From positions 1 through 55,055 of the forward strand of contig JAWKTM010000049.1 in NCBI GenBank assembly GCA_041399085.1: a stretch of DNA of 55,055 bases. The letters are read 5' to 3'. This DNA comes from JAWKTM01 sp041399085 (lineage in GTDB: Bacteria; Planctomycetota; Planctomycetia; Pirellulales; Pirellulaceae). Shown piece by piece: positions 27,918 through 36,247 of this stretch. The position numbers were made by a program, and so were the translations under genes. The notes beneath the pieces are model-generated. The model was not told the origin of the DNA and did no database searches. It worked only from the letters and a program-made list of their open reading frames with translations. Positions within the stretch are counted from its first letter, which is position 1. The number at the start of each line of letters is the position of its first letter.

Positions 27918-30204
27918 TCAGCGTGGGCCGCGACGGGGCGGACCGGGGCGTCCATCTCTTGGTGGACCATCTCCCCGCGGCGGTCCGTCGCCTCTCGGTG
28001 GGCGTTGTTCATGCGGCGGGCCTTCGCCGGGCGGCGGCTGCAAGAGTTCCATTTGTTCGAGCGCGGCTTCGGCGGCGGCGAGATCACCCATTGCGTCGGC
28101 GGCTTGGGCCAACACGGAGTAAGCTTCCGCCAAAATGGGCTCACGGATCGGACGCGGCAAATCGCTGGCTTCCGACTGCGTTAACAACGTGACGGTCTCC
28201 GTAACTATTTGCCGAGCGGATTCGGGCTTCTGCTGTTCGAGGAGCAGTTGGGCCAGCGAAATCTGATACTTCGCCAGCCACGCGGCCAATCCCAGCGCTT
28301 GCGGCTGCCGCTGCACTACGGCCTGTTGATGGCGAATCGCTTGCCGATAAAGCTGCTCGGCTTCGAGTTGGCGAGAAATGCGTCCGCCGGGCTCTTCCAG
28401 CAAGCCGCCAGGTGTTGCACCACTAATCCCAACTTGCGTTTGGAGGCCATCGTCGATGGTAGCGGCCTGTGCGGCGAATCGGTCAACGAGCGTCCGCTTC
28501 CGTCACCGCACAGACGCAACAACGGTTCGCAAGCTTGATACTCGGCCAACGTCGGCTCGGGCGAGAGCAGATCGACGCGACCGACAGTGTTAGCACCAAA
28601 TCGTGCCGATATTCGTAGCGTCGGGCGACTCGGCGACCAATTCTTCCAACAGCTTCACGGCCCGCTTGAAGTCGGCGTGATTGACTCCGGCCAACAAGAT
28701 CGTCGGCTGCCGCGGCTGCCGACTTGCGGCACGACAAGGCCGCCAACAACTGCCGCAGTTCGGGCGAGGCGTCTTCTTCAAATCAACGTCGGTCAACACG
28801 GCCACCGCTTCGTGCAACCGCTGTTCGGCGTCCGGCGGAGCAGCCAGATCACGACCGCCAGGAGGGCCATAATCGCCCGGAGGACCATGATCGCCAGGGA
28901 GGACCGTGACCTCGCGGGCCATCGCCGCGTCGGCCGCCGAGCGGATGAAATCGATCGCGGGGATCGCCGCCCAGCGGTAGCGCCGAGCAGCGGCGGCTCC
29001 AGCGACGTCCCGCCCGCGGATCGCTCGGGTCCGCCCTGGTCCAACGCGGAATCCATGCCGACGCCAGCGGGTCCATTGGCCAGCGAATTCGGCCGCGGAC
29101 GTTCGGCCAGCATCAGTCGAATTCTCGCGATCTCTAACCGCACGTCCTCGGCGTCCGGGCGGCGTCGCAACTCCGCCGCCAGAATATCGAGCGCCTGGAG
29201 ATGGCTTCCCGCCCGCGACGCATCCCCAGCGTGAATGCAGGGCTCGTCCCATCTCGTTTCGCACACGGGGCCAGAGCCAACGGCGATTTTGCGCGCCGTC
29301 GTCGTCGCCGGGGAGCGATTCGAGATTCGGCGGCGGCTTGGCCATGTAAGTCTGGGGCTGCTTCGGCGTACTGACCGAGTTGCCGATGAATGTCACCGAC
29401 GCTGCCTTGTCTCGGCCGCTTGGAGGCGTAGCGACGGATCTCCGCCAAAGCGCGCGGGCCAGCTCTCGAAGTCGTAGAAAACCAGTAACTCTTGCAGCAA
29501 TGCCGGAGGCCTCGGGCGACAAGCTCAAGCCATCCGTCTCGGTTGTAAAGTTCCATCGCCGCCGTCGTTCAGATCCGCACGTAGTTGGCGTAGTCGTTGT
29601 CGTAGATATCGGTGGTCGCCGGACAACTTCGAAGATGCGATCGAGTGCGTCGAGGCCAGCCGCGCGGTCGCTTCCACCTTCTGCCGTTGCCGTTGTTCGC
29701 CTTCCAAAGCCGCTCGTGTTTGAAAGAACGCCCATGTGGCCGTGACGGCGACCAACATTAACAATGCCAGCGACGTGGCCGACAGCGCCGCGATCGCCCG
29801 ATGCCGACGCGCCTATCGCCACAGCCGTGCTCGATCGCTGTCGCTCGCCGCGCCCGAATCGGTCGCGCGGGTCGTCGACATGAACTGTCGCTGGAGATCC
29901 TCGGCCAACTCGCCGGCACTCGCGTATCGATGCGACGGCTCGCGGGCGATAGCCTTCAACACGATCGTTTCCAACGCGCGGCACGGCATTCAGCGATCGC
30001 GGCGGTGCAACTTTGCCTGCATAATCCGCTGCACGATCTCGGCCTGCGAACCCTGAAACGCTGGCCGCAGTGAGAGCAATCCGTACAGCGTGAGTCCCAA
30101 GCTATACACGTCGCTGGTGCTTGTCGGGGCGGCCGTTCAGCCGCTTCGGGCGCCATAGTGCAGCGTGCCCACGACGTCGCCCGTTTGGCTAAGCCCGTCG
30201 TTTT
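27918..30204 (-). pseudogene. Remainder of ECF-linked Ser/Thr kinase, heavily frameshifted
   Basis: This continues the kinase that begins at 31056. After the break at 30205, one more base would restore VENDGLSQTGDVVGTL, and further pieces follow in changing frames: YMAPE, VYSLGLTLYGLL, a membrane helix ALSATSLALLMLVAVTATWA (about 29800-29740) and then several hundred codons of broken sequence. The last piece, 28403 to 27918, is a clean helical region with TPR-like pairs (LEAEQLYRQAIRHQQAVVQR) and a Pro/Gly/Arg-rich tail (GDGPPRGDGPPRDG). A Gly/Pro stretch of similar type (GDHGPPGDYGPPGG) lies near 28870. I count at least eight frame changes, so the real protein cannot be written with confidence. 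Decay or sequence error are both possible. Confidence 0.7.
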
Positions 30205-31056
30205 CTACGCGCGGGCCAACCCGAAATCGGCGATCCAGACGTTGCCTTCGTCGATGATCAGATTCGCCGGCTTGATGTCGCGATGAATCGTGCCGTGTCC
30301 GTGGGCATAGTCGAGCGCTTCGGCCGCTTGCAAACCAACCCGAGCCACGCTGTGCCAGTAGGCCGTTTGAGCGCCGTGCGACTTCGGCGGAACTTTGGTT
30401 TCGATGTGAAACGAGACCTCGGGCGGGCTCTCGTCGATCGGCTGCGTTTCGGCCACTGGCATCGAAGCTCGCGCGGTCGAGACGCGAAAGCCGCCGACGC
30501 TGGCGTCCAGCCGCTCGACTGGCCCCGTTTGGATCAGCCGCTCCAGCACGCGATCCAACCCGACGCCGGGGATCACTTGCATTACGTAATAGTGAAACCC
30601 ATCCTGCTGGCCGACGCCGAACACCGGCACGATGTTGGTGTGATGCAACCGCGCGGCCATTTGGGCTTCGCGCTGAAACCGACGCAGATTCTTCTCTTCC
30701 AATGTCGCTTGACGCGGCAACACTTTCACGGCCACCCGGCGCCCCAGCGACTCTTGCACCGCTTCGTAAACGATCCCCATTCCACCGCGTCCGATTTCGC
30801 GGACGATGCGAAAGTCGCCCAGACGTTGCGGCCGCGAAGCGCCCAGATTCGTGCGACCGTCGCTGGCTTGGCCCTTGCGAACCTTCAGCTTTTCCATCGC
30901 GGCGACGACGGGGAAAACTTCGCGGATTTCGTCGGCCAGCGTGGGATGAGCCGCCGCGTACTGCTCGATCGTCGGCGATTCGCCACGGCGATAACGCTCG
31001 ACAAATTCAGCGGCCAACGCATCCACTTGATCGCAATCGGGCGTCTGCTCAATCAT
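30205..31056 (-). CDS. Ser/Thr protein kinase, N-terminal catalytic part
   Basis: A Hanks-type kinase encoded directly after an ECF sigma factor, overlapping it by 8 nt. The N-terminus is a short acidic helical domain (VDALAAEFVERYRRGESPTI, about residues 11-50) seen in planctomycete kinases. The catalytic domain shows the glycine loop GRGGMG, VAVKVL lysine, HRDIKPAN and DFGLAR. A long insert with Pro/Ser residues lies between the glycine loop lobe and the catalytic loop (about 185-235). The frame ends just after DFGLARA at a TAG that looks like a frameshift: the following base sequence encodes the rest of the activation loop in the next frame. See the pseudogene entry for the remainder. Confidence 0.85.
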   Translation of the reverse strand: MIEQTPDCDQVDALAAEFVERYRRGESPTIEQYAAAHPTLADEIREVFPVVAAMEKLKVRKGQASDGRTNLGASRPQRLGDFRIVREIGRGGMGIVYEAVQESLGRRVAVKVLPRQATLEEKNLRRFQREAQMAARLHHTNIVPVFGVGQQDGFHYYVMQVIPGVGLDRVLERLIQTGPVERLDASVGGFRVSTARASMPVAETQPIDESPPEVSFHIETKVPPKSHGAQTAYWHSVARVGLQAAEALDYAHGHGTIHRDIKPANLIIDEGNVWIADFGLARA

Positions 31057-31696
31057 CCAATTCCTCCGTGGCGAATCCCGGCGTGGCGGCCAGGATTTTC
31101 TTGAGCCGTTTGAGCGCTCGGATGTAGCGGATGCTGGCCGCCTTTTGCGTGATCCCGAGCACTTCGGCTACCTCGCCGTTCGACATTTCCTCGAAATGCC
31201 GCAAGGCCAGAACCTCCTTGTCGATCTCGTCCATTTCGTCGAAGGCGTGTTCCAACTGACCGGCGATTTCGGCCCGCATCGCCGCTTTGCTGGGCGACGT
31301 GAGCTGGCCCAGCAACTGGGCGGCGATCGAGGCCGAGGTGGCTTGCGGATACTGTTTCGCATGCAGCGAGATTTCGCGCTCGGCGTTCCGCTTTTGCGCT
31401 CCCAAATGTCGCCGATGCACGTCGATCATCGTTTGCAGCGCGATCGAACGCAGCCACACGAACAGCGACGTGGGCTGGGCGTCGAAGTAGTGACGCAAAC
31501 GTTGGACGGCGTTCAAGTACGTTTCCTGCAGGATGTCGTCGGCGTCGACGCGACCCAGCAAACGTCGATCGAGCCGAAAGTGAACCATCCGCCACAGTCG
31601 ATCGCGATGTTGAGAGAACGCGTCCGCAAAAGCGTCCTCGTTGTTCAGAGCCAAGGCATCTTGCATTTCGTCACACGATTCGCCGTGTCGAGTCAT
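31049..31696 (-). CDS. ECF RNA polymerase sigma factor (kinase-linked type)
   Basis: An extracytoplasmic-function sigma factor. Region 2 is seen in HRDRLWRMVHFRLDRRLLGR then DADDILQETYLNAVQRLRHY; region 4 is seen in DEIDKEVLALRHFEEMSNGE then ALGITQ-like VLGITQKAASIRYIRALKRL. The segment between them is longer than in minimal ECFs. GGTGGAG about 8 nt upstream selects the ATG at 31696 over the one at 31723. The stop overlaps the kinase ATG. Paired ECF-kinase genes are a known planctomycete arrangement in which the kinase is thought to control the sigma factor in place of an anti-sigma factor. Confidence 0.92.
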   Translation of the reverse strand: MTRHGESCDEMQDALALNNEDAFADAFSQHRDRLWRMVHFRLDRRLLGRVDADDILQETYLNAVQRLRHYFDAQPTSLFVWLRSIALQTMIDVHRRHLGAQKRNAEREISLHAKQYPQATSASIAAQLLGQLTSPSKAAMRAEIAGQLEHAFDEMDEIDKEVLALRHFEEMSNGEVAEVLGITQKAASIRYIRALKRLKKILAATPGFATEELDD

Positions 31697-31931
31697 CGAT
31701 ATCTCCACCAGCCAGAAACGCAAACCTGGCGATGGTTTCTACAGCCGCGCTGGATTGGCAGGGTTTGCCGCATTCGCGGGGTTGCCGATCCACTTTCGTT
31801 TCGCCATCGTCACTGCATAAGCCGTCACTGCATGAGTCGTCCGTTCATCGTAGTCGGACTCTCGAAAATTCGCCGTCCAATTGTCGCGATGGCCGTGACT
31901 TCCATTTTCTCAAGCCCAGTCGACTGCCGCC

Positions 31932-32270
31932 ATGCGATTGTTTGCCGGAACCCAGTGGGATCAGCCGCCTCGCTGCGAACGATGCGGCGAATTGGAGGAA
32001 GTCTGCCAATGCCCGCCGCCCCCCGCGCCGCGGATTCCGCCGGAAAAACAGACCGCTCGGATCGCTGTCGAGAAACGCAAAAAGGGCAAGCTGGTGACGG
32101 TGGTGCGCGGGCTGCCGGCCGAAGGAAACGATCTTCCCGAGTTGCTCACGAAGCTGAAAAACCACTGCGGAGCGGGCGGTACGCTGAAAGACGAGGAGCT
32201 CGAAATTCAGGGCGACCAGCTTGAACGCGTCCGCGGTTGCCTCACACAAATCGGTTTTCGCGTGAAGTGA
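31932..32270 (+). CDS. eIF1/SUI1-like translation factor (YciH family) with zinc-ribbon start
   Basis: A 112-residue protein. The C-terminal 75 residues are a SUI1 domain: KKGKLVTVVRGLPAEGNDLP, then LLTKLKNHCGAGGTLKDEEL and a terminal strand, close to bacterial YciH, which binds the 30S subunit and affects start-site choice. The N-terminal part has four cysteines (CERCGELEEVCQC) that could bind zinc. The ATG at 31932 sits in the gap between the divergent ECF gene and this gene. Biochemical role in this lineage is inferred. Confidence 0.88.
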   Translation: MRLFAGTQWDQPPRCERCGELEEVCQCPPPPAPRIPPEKQTARIAVEKRKKGKLVTVVRGLPAEGNDLPELLTKLKNHCGAGGTLKDEELEIQGDQLERVRGCLTQIGFRVK

Positions 32271-32376
32271 ATCGACCATAAGTCCGCCGCGGATAAAGCC
32301 GCGCTCGTTTGAGCGAGCGCCGCCGCCGATTTAAGATGGCTTGTTTCGAGCTTCCGACTTTACCCGAATCCTGCCC

Positions 32377-33102
32377 ATGCCCACGTCCTCACCGCGCGTG
32401 CTCGTTTCGTTGGCGACGTACAACGAGCTGGAAAACTTGCCGCGTTTGGTGGACGAGATCCAGCGACATTTGCCCGACGCCGATATCTTGGTGATCGACG
32501 ACAACTCGCCCGATGGCACGGGGCATTGGTGCGACGAGCGAGCCGCCAGCGACCCGCGAGTCCGTTGTTTGCATCGGGCCGGCAAGCTGGGGCTGGGCAC
32601 CGCCACGATCGCGGCGATGCAAGCGGCGATCGAAGCTCGCTACGATTTTCTGCTGAACATGGATGCCGACTTCAGCCACCAGCCGCAATATTTGCCGGAG
32701 CTGGTCGAGCGAGCGGCCGATGTGGATGTGATGATCGGCTCGCGTTACGTCGCGGGTGGCGGCACGGAAGGCTGGCCCTGGTATCGCAAGCTGATGAGTC
32801 GCGGCGTGAACACCTATGCCCGCTTGTTGCTCGGTTTGCCGGCTCGCGATTGCAGCGGCGCCTACCGCTGTTATCGCGTTTCGTTGTTGGAGCAGTTGGA
32901 ATTCGCGGCGATTCGCTCGCGTGGCTACGCCTTTCAAGAAGAAGTGCTCTGGCACATGAAGCGGGCCGGCGCTCGTTTCGGCGAGCTGCCGATCATCTTC
33001 ATCGATCGCCAGTTCGGCAGCTCGAAAATCAACGCCCGCGAATCGGCGACCGCGTTGTGGATCATCTTTCGACTGGGCGTGAAGAACTGGGTCGGGCTGT
33101 AG
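32377..33102 (+). CDS. GT2 polyprenol-phosphate mannosyltransferase-like glycosyltransferase
   Basis: A family 2 glycosyltransferase like dolichol-phosphate mannose synthase, which moves a sugar from a nucleotide sugar to a polyprenol phosphate at the membrane. Motifs: LVSLATYNELENLPRLV, DDNSPDGTG, the DxD-type NMDADFSHQPQYLPEL, and the C-terminal GYAFQEEVLWHMKRAGARFG then QFGSSKI. No membrane helix is present, as in the soluble class. At 241 residues the length is normal. The in-frame ATG at 32341 is less likely than 32377, which begins the homologous region. Confidence 0.9.
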   Translation: MPTSSPRVLVSLATYNELENLPRLVDEIQRHLPDADILVIDDNSPDGTGHWCDERAASDPRVRCLHRAGKLGLGTATIAAMQAAIEARYDFLLNMDADFSHQPQYLPELVERAADVDVMIGSRYVAGGGTEGWPWYRKLMSRGVNTYARLLLGLPARDCSGAYRCYRVSLLEQLEFAAIRSRGYAFQEEVLWHMKRAGARFGELPIIFIDRQFGSSKINARESATALWIIFRLGVKNWVGL

Positions 33103-33241
33103 CCTCGCTTGGTGTCATGGACATTTCCGCCTCGATTCGTATGCTGTTCGACTTGTCGTAGGCATGCAAACCACGCGGCCTCCGTTCGCGCCGCCTCCGC
33201 CCTTTCCCCTTTCACACGTCAAGATTCAGCGGGAGTCTCCC

Positions 33242-34354
33242 ATGAGTAAACAAGTCAACGTCGCCATGATCGGCTTGGGATTCGGGGCCGAATTCATTCC
33301 GATCTACCAAGCGCATCCCGATGCCAACATTCTTGCCATTTGCCAGCGTAACGAAACCAAGTTGAACGAAGTCGGCGATCGGTTTGGAATCGAGCGTCGT
33401 TATACGAAATACGAAGATGTGCTGTCCGACCCCCAAGTGGATTTCGTGCATATCAACAGCCCGATTCCCGATCACGCTTGGATGTCGATGGAAGCGCTCA
33501 AGGCCGGCAAGCATGTGATGTGTACCGTGCCGATGGCGACCACGATCGAAGAGTGTGAGAAGGTCTGCGACTTGGTTGCCCAGACGGGCTTGAAGTACAT
33601 GATGGCCGAGACCGTGGTTTACAGCCGCGAATTTCTGTTCATCAAGGATCTGTACGAGAAAGGCGAGTTGGGCAAGATTCAACACATGGCCGCTTCGCAT
33701 CCGCAGGATATGGACGGTTGGCCCGAGTATTGGGAACGCATGATCCCGATGCACTACGCCACGCATGTGGTCAGCCCCGTGTTGGGATTGGTCAACGGCC
33801 GCGCCGAGTATGTCTCGTGCTTCGGCAGTGGCACGGTTCGCGAAGACATTCAGCAGAAGTCGGGCAATCGCTTCGCCGTCGAATCGTGTCATATCAAGAT
33901 CGCGGGCAGCGACGTGGCGGCTCACATCTGGCGGTTCTTGTACGACACGGCTCGCCAGTATCGCGAGAGCTTTGATGTGTACGGTACGAAGAAGTCGTTC
34001 GAATGGGCGTTGATCGAAGGCGAACCGCACGTGATGCATACGGCGAAGAAGCCCGAACCGGAAATCGCCGAACGGATCGAGGTGCCGGACTTCGCGCACT
34101 TGTTGCCCGAACCGATTCGCAAGTTCACGCAGTCGATTCAAGACGCCGAGCATCTGTCGTTCATCCAAGGCGGCGGCCACGGCGGCTCGCATCCGCATTT
34201 GGTCAACGAATTCGTGCGAGCGTTGGTCGACAACCGCGATCCGTGGCCCAACGCCACGACCAGCGCCAACTGGACCTGCGTCGGCATTTGCGCTCACGAG
34301 TCGGCATTGCAAGGCGGCGCGATCGTGAAGCTGCCCGAGTTCACGCTGAAGTAG
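33242..34354 (+). CDS. Gfo/Idh/MocA-family oxidoreductase with altered catalytic motif
   Basis: An NAD(P)-binding dehydrogenase with an N-terminal Rossmann fold (VAMIGLGFGAEFIPIYQAH) and a C-terminal alpha/beta substrate domain. In most of the family the motif after the helix reads CEKP, where Lys is catalytic; here it is GKHVMCTVPMATTIEE, so the Lys is missing. GGGAG 6 nt before the ATG at 33242 supports the start. The 370-residue length is normal. Reaction is unknown; the changed motif suggests either a different catalytic residue or a non-dehydrogenase role. Confidence 0.88.
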   Translation: MSKQVNVAMIGLGFGAEFIPIYQAHPDANILAICQRNETKLNEVGDRFGIERRYTKYEDVLSDPQVDFVHINSPIPDHAWMSMEALKAGKHVMCTVPMATTIEECEKVCDLVAQTGLKYMMAETVVYSREFLFIKDLYEKGELGKIQHMAASHPQDMDGWPEYWERMIPMHYATHVVSPVLGLVNGRAEYVSCFGSGTVREDIQQKSGNRFAVESCHIKIAGSDVAAHIWRFLYDTARQYRESFDVYGTKKSFEWALIEGEPHVMHTAKKPEPEIAERIEVPDFAHLLPEPIRKFTQSIQDAEHLSFIQGGGHGGSHPHLVNEFVRALVDNRDPWPNATTSANWTCVGICAHESALQGGAIVKLPEFTLK

Positions 34355-34643
34355 AAAAACGGGAGAACGAGGCTCCTGCCGAGTAATCCACAACCGGGAG
34401 AACGAGGCTCCTGCCGAGTAGACCTGTAGGCGATATCGGGCTCCCATCGAGCTGCTTCGTCCCACGCGAGTAAAAACAAAGCTCCGACAAGGCGGAGCAC
34501 TCCAAATGCGACGTTCCACAAAACGTCGGCTCGCTGGTCGAACACCGGCGAGCCGACTGCCGTAGAGCTAAGAACCAAGCCGCGAGGACGAACCGGGCGC
34601 GGCTTCGGAAATTCGTGCCCACCGTCGAATTTGTCGGATTTTG
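34355..34643 (+). repeat. Repeat-bearing intergenic region after the Gfo/Idh/MocA gene
   Basis: Two identical 26-bp copies of a unit starting CGGGAGAACGAGG and ending TGCCGAGTA lie at 34360-34385 and 34395-34420, only 6 nt past the stop. A hairpin, GTCGGCTCGC with GCGAGCCGAC, is at 34525-34557. No gene is visible. Confidence 0.65.
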
Positions 34644-34671
34644 TTGACTTCCGAAACCGGTGCCTTACAAT
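34644..34671 (+). promoter_or_regulatory. Predicted sigma-70-type promoter for the secreted redoxin gene
   Basis: TTGACT at 34644-34649, a 16-nt spacer and TACAAT at 34666-34671. Transcription would begin near 34678 and leave a 5' leader of about 200 nt before the ATG at 34879. The leader contains an AAGTG-N8-ACTTC-like hairpin but no recognised riboswitch. Confidence 0.5.
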
Positions 34672-34878
34672 GCCGGAACTTACGGAACGACTCCTGCCCC
34701 TGACATGGATTTGTCGCGACTTGCCTGCCCTAATGGCCTTCGACCGGGCGTTGTTCGGTCGCTTGGCCGCTGAAGTGTCCTTTTACTTCACGAATTCATG
34801 TCGCCTGCTTGAACGTCGAGCGGCGATGCATCTCGGTTTGTAGCGGTTTGGAATCCCCTTTCTCAAGGAGTATGGTTC

Positions 34879-35463
34879 ATGGTTCGACGAAGCTTTGCCG
34901 CGTTGGCGTTGGTAGCGGCCGGTCTGTTGGTGACGGGCGTGGCTCGCGCGGAGAAATTGGAACAAGGTGATAAGGCCCCGGCTTTTAAGGCCACGGGCGT
35001 GGACGGCAAGGAATACTCGCTGGACAGCGCCAAAGGCGCCGATGCGGTTGTGGTTTGCTTCACCTGCAATCGTTGCCCGGTGTCGGTCGCTTACGAAGAT
35101 CGGTTCATCGAGTTCACCAAGAAGTACAGCGACAAGGGCGTCAAGTTCGTGGCGATCAATGTGAATCGCGGCGAGGACCTGTCGGCCATGAAGCAACGTG
35201 CCGAAGAGAAGGGTTTCAACTTCCCCTACGCCTTCGATGAATCGGGCGACTCGGCCCGCGCTTATGGCGCTCGCGTCACGCCTCACTTGTTCGTGCTGGA
35301 CAAGAATCGCAACATCGTGTTCCAAGGTCCGTTCGACGATAAGATGTCGAACCCGAGCGAACATTATGTGGCCGATGCCGTTGACGCCGTGTTGAGCGGC
35401 AAGCAACCGTCGGTTTCCGAAAAGAAGCCGTTTGGTTGCGGCATCCAACCGAACAAGAAGTAA
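34879..35463 (+). CDS. Secreted thioredoxin-fold protein (redoxin)
   Basis: A 194-residue exported protein: signal peptide AALALVAAGLLVTGVARA, then an AhpC/TSA-type thioredoxin fold beginning GDKAPAFKATGVDGKEYSL. The active site is CNRCP, which replaces the classic WCxxC. GAFGARVTPHLFVLD-type cis-proline region is present (RVTPHLFVLDKNRNIVFQG). The Cys near the C-terminus (PFGCGIQ) could be a resolving residue. RBS AAGGAG lies about 8 nt upstream. It forms its own unit between the promoter at 34644 and the terminator at 35487. A role in periplasmic thiol exchange is inferred. Confidence 0.9.
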   Translation: MVRRSFAALALVAAGLLVTGVARAEKLEQGDKAPAFKATGVDGKEYSLDSAKGADAVVVCFTCNRCPVSVAYEDRFIEFTKKYSDKGVKFVAINVNRGEDLSAMKQRAEEKGFNFPYAFDESGDSARAYGARVTPHLFVLDKNRNIVFQGPFDDKMSNPSEHYVADAVDAVLSGKQPSVSEKKPFGCGIQPNKK

Positions 35464-35486
35464 GCTCGGTTTGGCTTGACCCACAT

Positions 35487-35543
35487 TCGGCCGCGTCCGG
35501 CGCACGAGTTCGCTCGTTCGCCGACACGCGGCCGACTTTTTTT
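35487..35543 (+). terminator. Strong intrinsic terminator with a TTCG tetraloop
   Basis: Nested stems TCGGCCGCGT/ACGCGGCCGA, CGGCG/CGCCG and ACGAG/CTCGT close on a TTCG loop (35509-35512), followed by seven T. It isolates the redoxin gene from the next one. Confidence 0.92.
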
Positions 35544-35613
35544 GTCCTCGTATGTTCCCGTTCTTCCTCTTCGTTCGCGAGTCGCAACTCGCGACAATAC
35601 GAGTGGTTTCACG

Positions 35614-36237
35614 ATGAATCACCATTGGATTCTCAAATCGTTCTGGGCCGGATCGCTGGGCGTTCTGAGCTTTCTTGCTTCGGGCTGCAACGCGCCGCCA
35701 GCCGACGCGCCAACGGAACCGGCGTCCGAAACAACCGAGGCCGTTGATTCGCCCGACGCCGCTGATCCGGCAGCAGACCAAATCACGGTCAACTCGGCCA
35801 ACGTGGAACAGTATCAGCAGTTGGTCGACAGCCATCAGGGCAAAGTCGTGCTGGTCGACTTTTGGGCTACTTGGTGCCCGCCCTGCAAGATGCAATTTCC
35901 GCACACGGTGAAGCTGAGCCACGCGCACAAGGACGACGGCCTGGCAGTGATCTCGGTCAGCTTTGATGACCCGGAGGCCAAGGAAGATGTGCTGGCGTTT
36001 CTTCGCAAACAGAACGCGGATTTCGAGAACTTGATGAGCGAGTTTGGCTCCGGCGTCGATTCGCCCGAGAAGTTCGATATCGCTGGCGGCGCGGTGCCGT
36101 TTTACAAGCTGTACGATCGCTCGGGCAAACTGCGGCACGAGTTCTTGGGCGATCCCGAAGGCATCGAAGGGACCGAGTCGATCGACACGATCGACGCCCG
36201 CGTGGCGGAACTGTTGGCTGAATCGAGCTCCAATTGA
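35614..36237 (+). CDS. TlpA-like thioredoxin lipoprotein
   Basis: A lipoprotein signal (SLGVLSFLASGC, lipid Cys at about residue 25) anchors an acidic, Pro-rich linker and a thioredoxin domain with WCPPC in FWATWCPPCKMQFPHTVKL and the cis-Pro loop GGAVPFYKLYD. TlpA-type proteins reduce cytochrome c apoproteins or other exported disulfides. The next gene starts 10 nt later and encodes a di-heme cytochrome c, so a role in reducing its CxxCH cysteines is a reasonable inference. The start at 35614 is the first that gives the signal; the ORF runs open from 35476. Confidence 0.92.
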   Translation: MNHHWILKSFWAGSLGVLSFLASGCNAPPADAPTEPASETTEAVDSPDAADPAADQITVNSANVEQYQQLVDSHQGKVVLVDFWATWCPPCKMQFPHTVKLSHAHKDDGLAVISVSFDDPEAKEDVLAFLRKQNADFENLMSEFGSGVDSPEKFDIAGGAVPFYKLYDRSGKLRHEFLGDPEGIEGTESIDTIDARVAELLAESSSN

Positions 36238-36247
36238 GGAAATCGCG

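Noticed and set aside
30283..31104. A 273-codon plus-strand ORF opposite the first ECF-linked kinase
   Set aside because: Antisense shadow of the kinase catalytic domain, which has all expected motifs on the minus strand.
34670..34843. Small ORF in the leader of the redoxin gene
   Set aside because: It overlaps the predicted promoter and would start before the transcription start.
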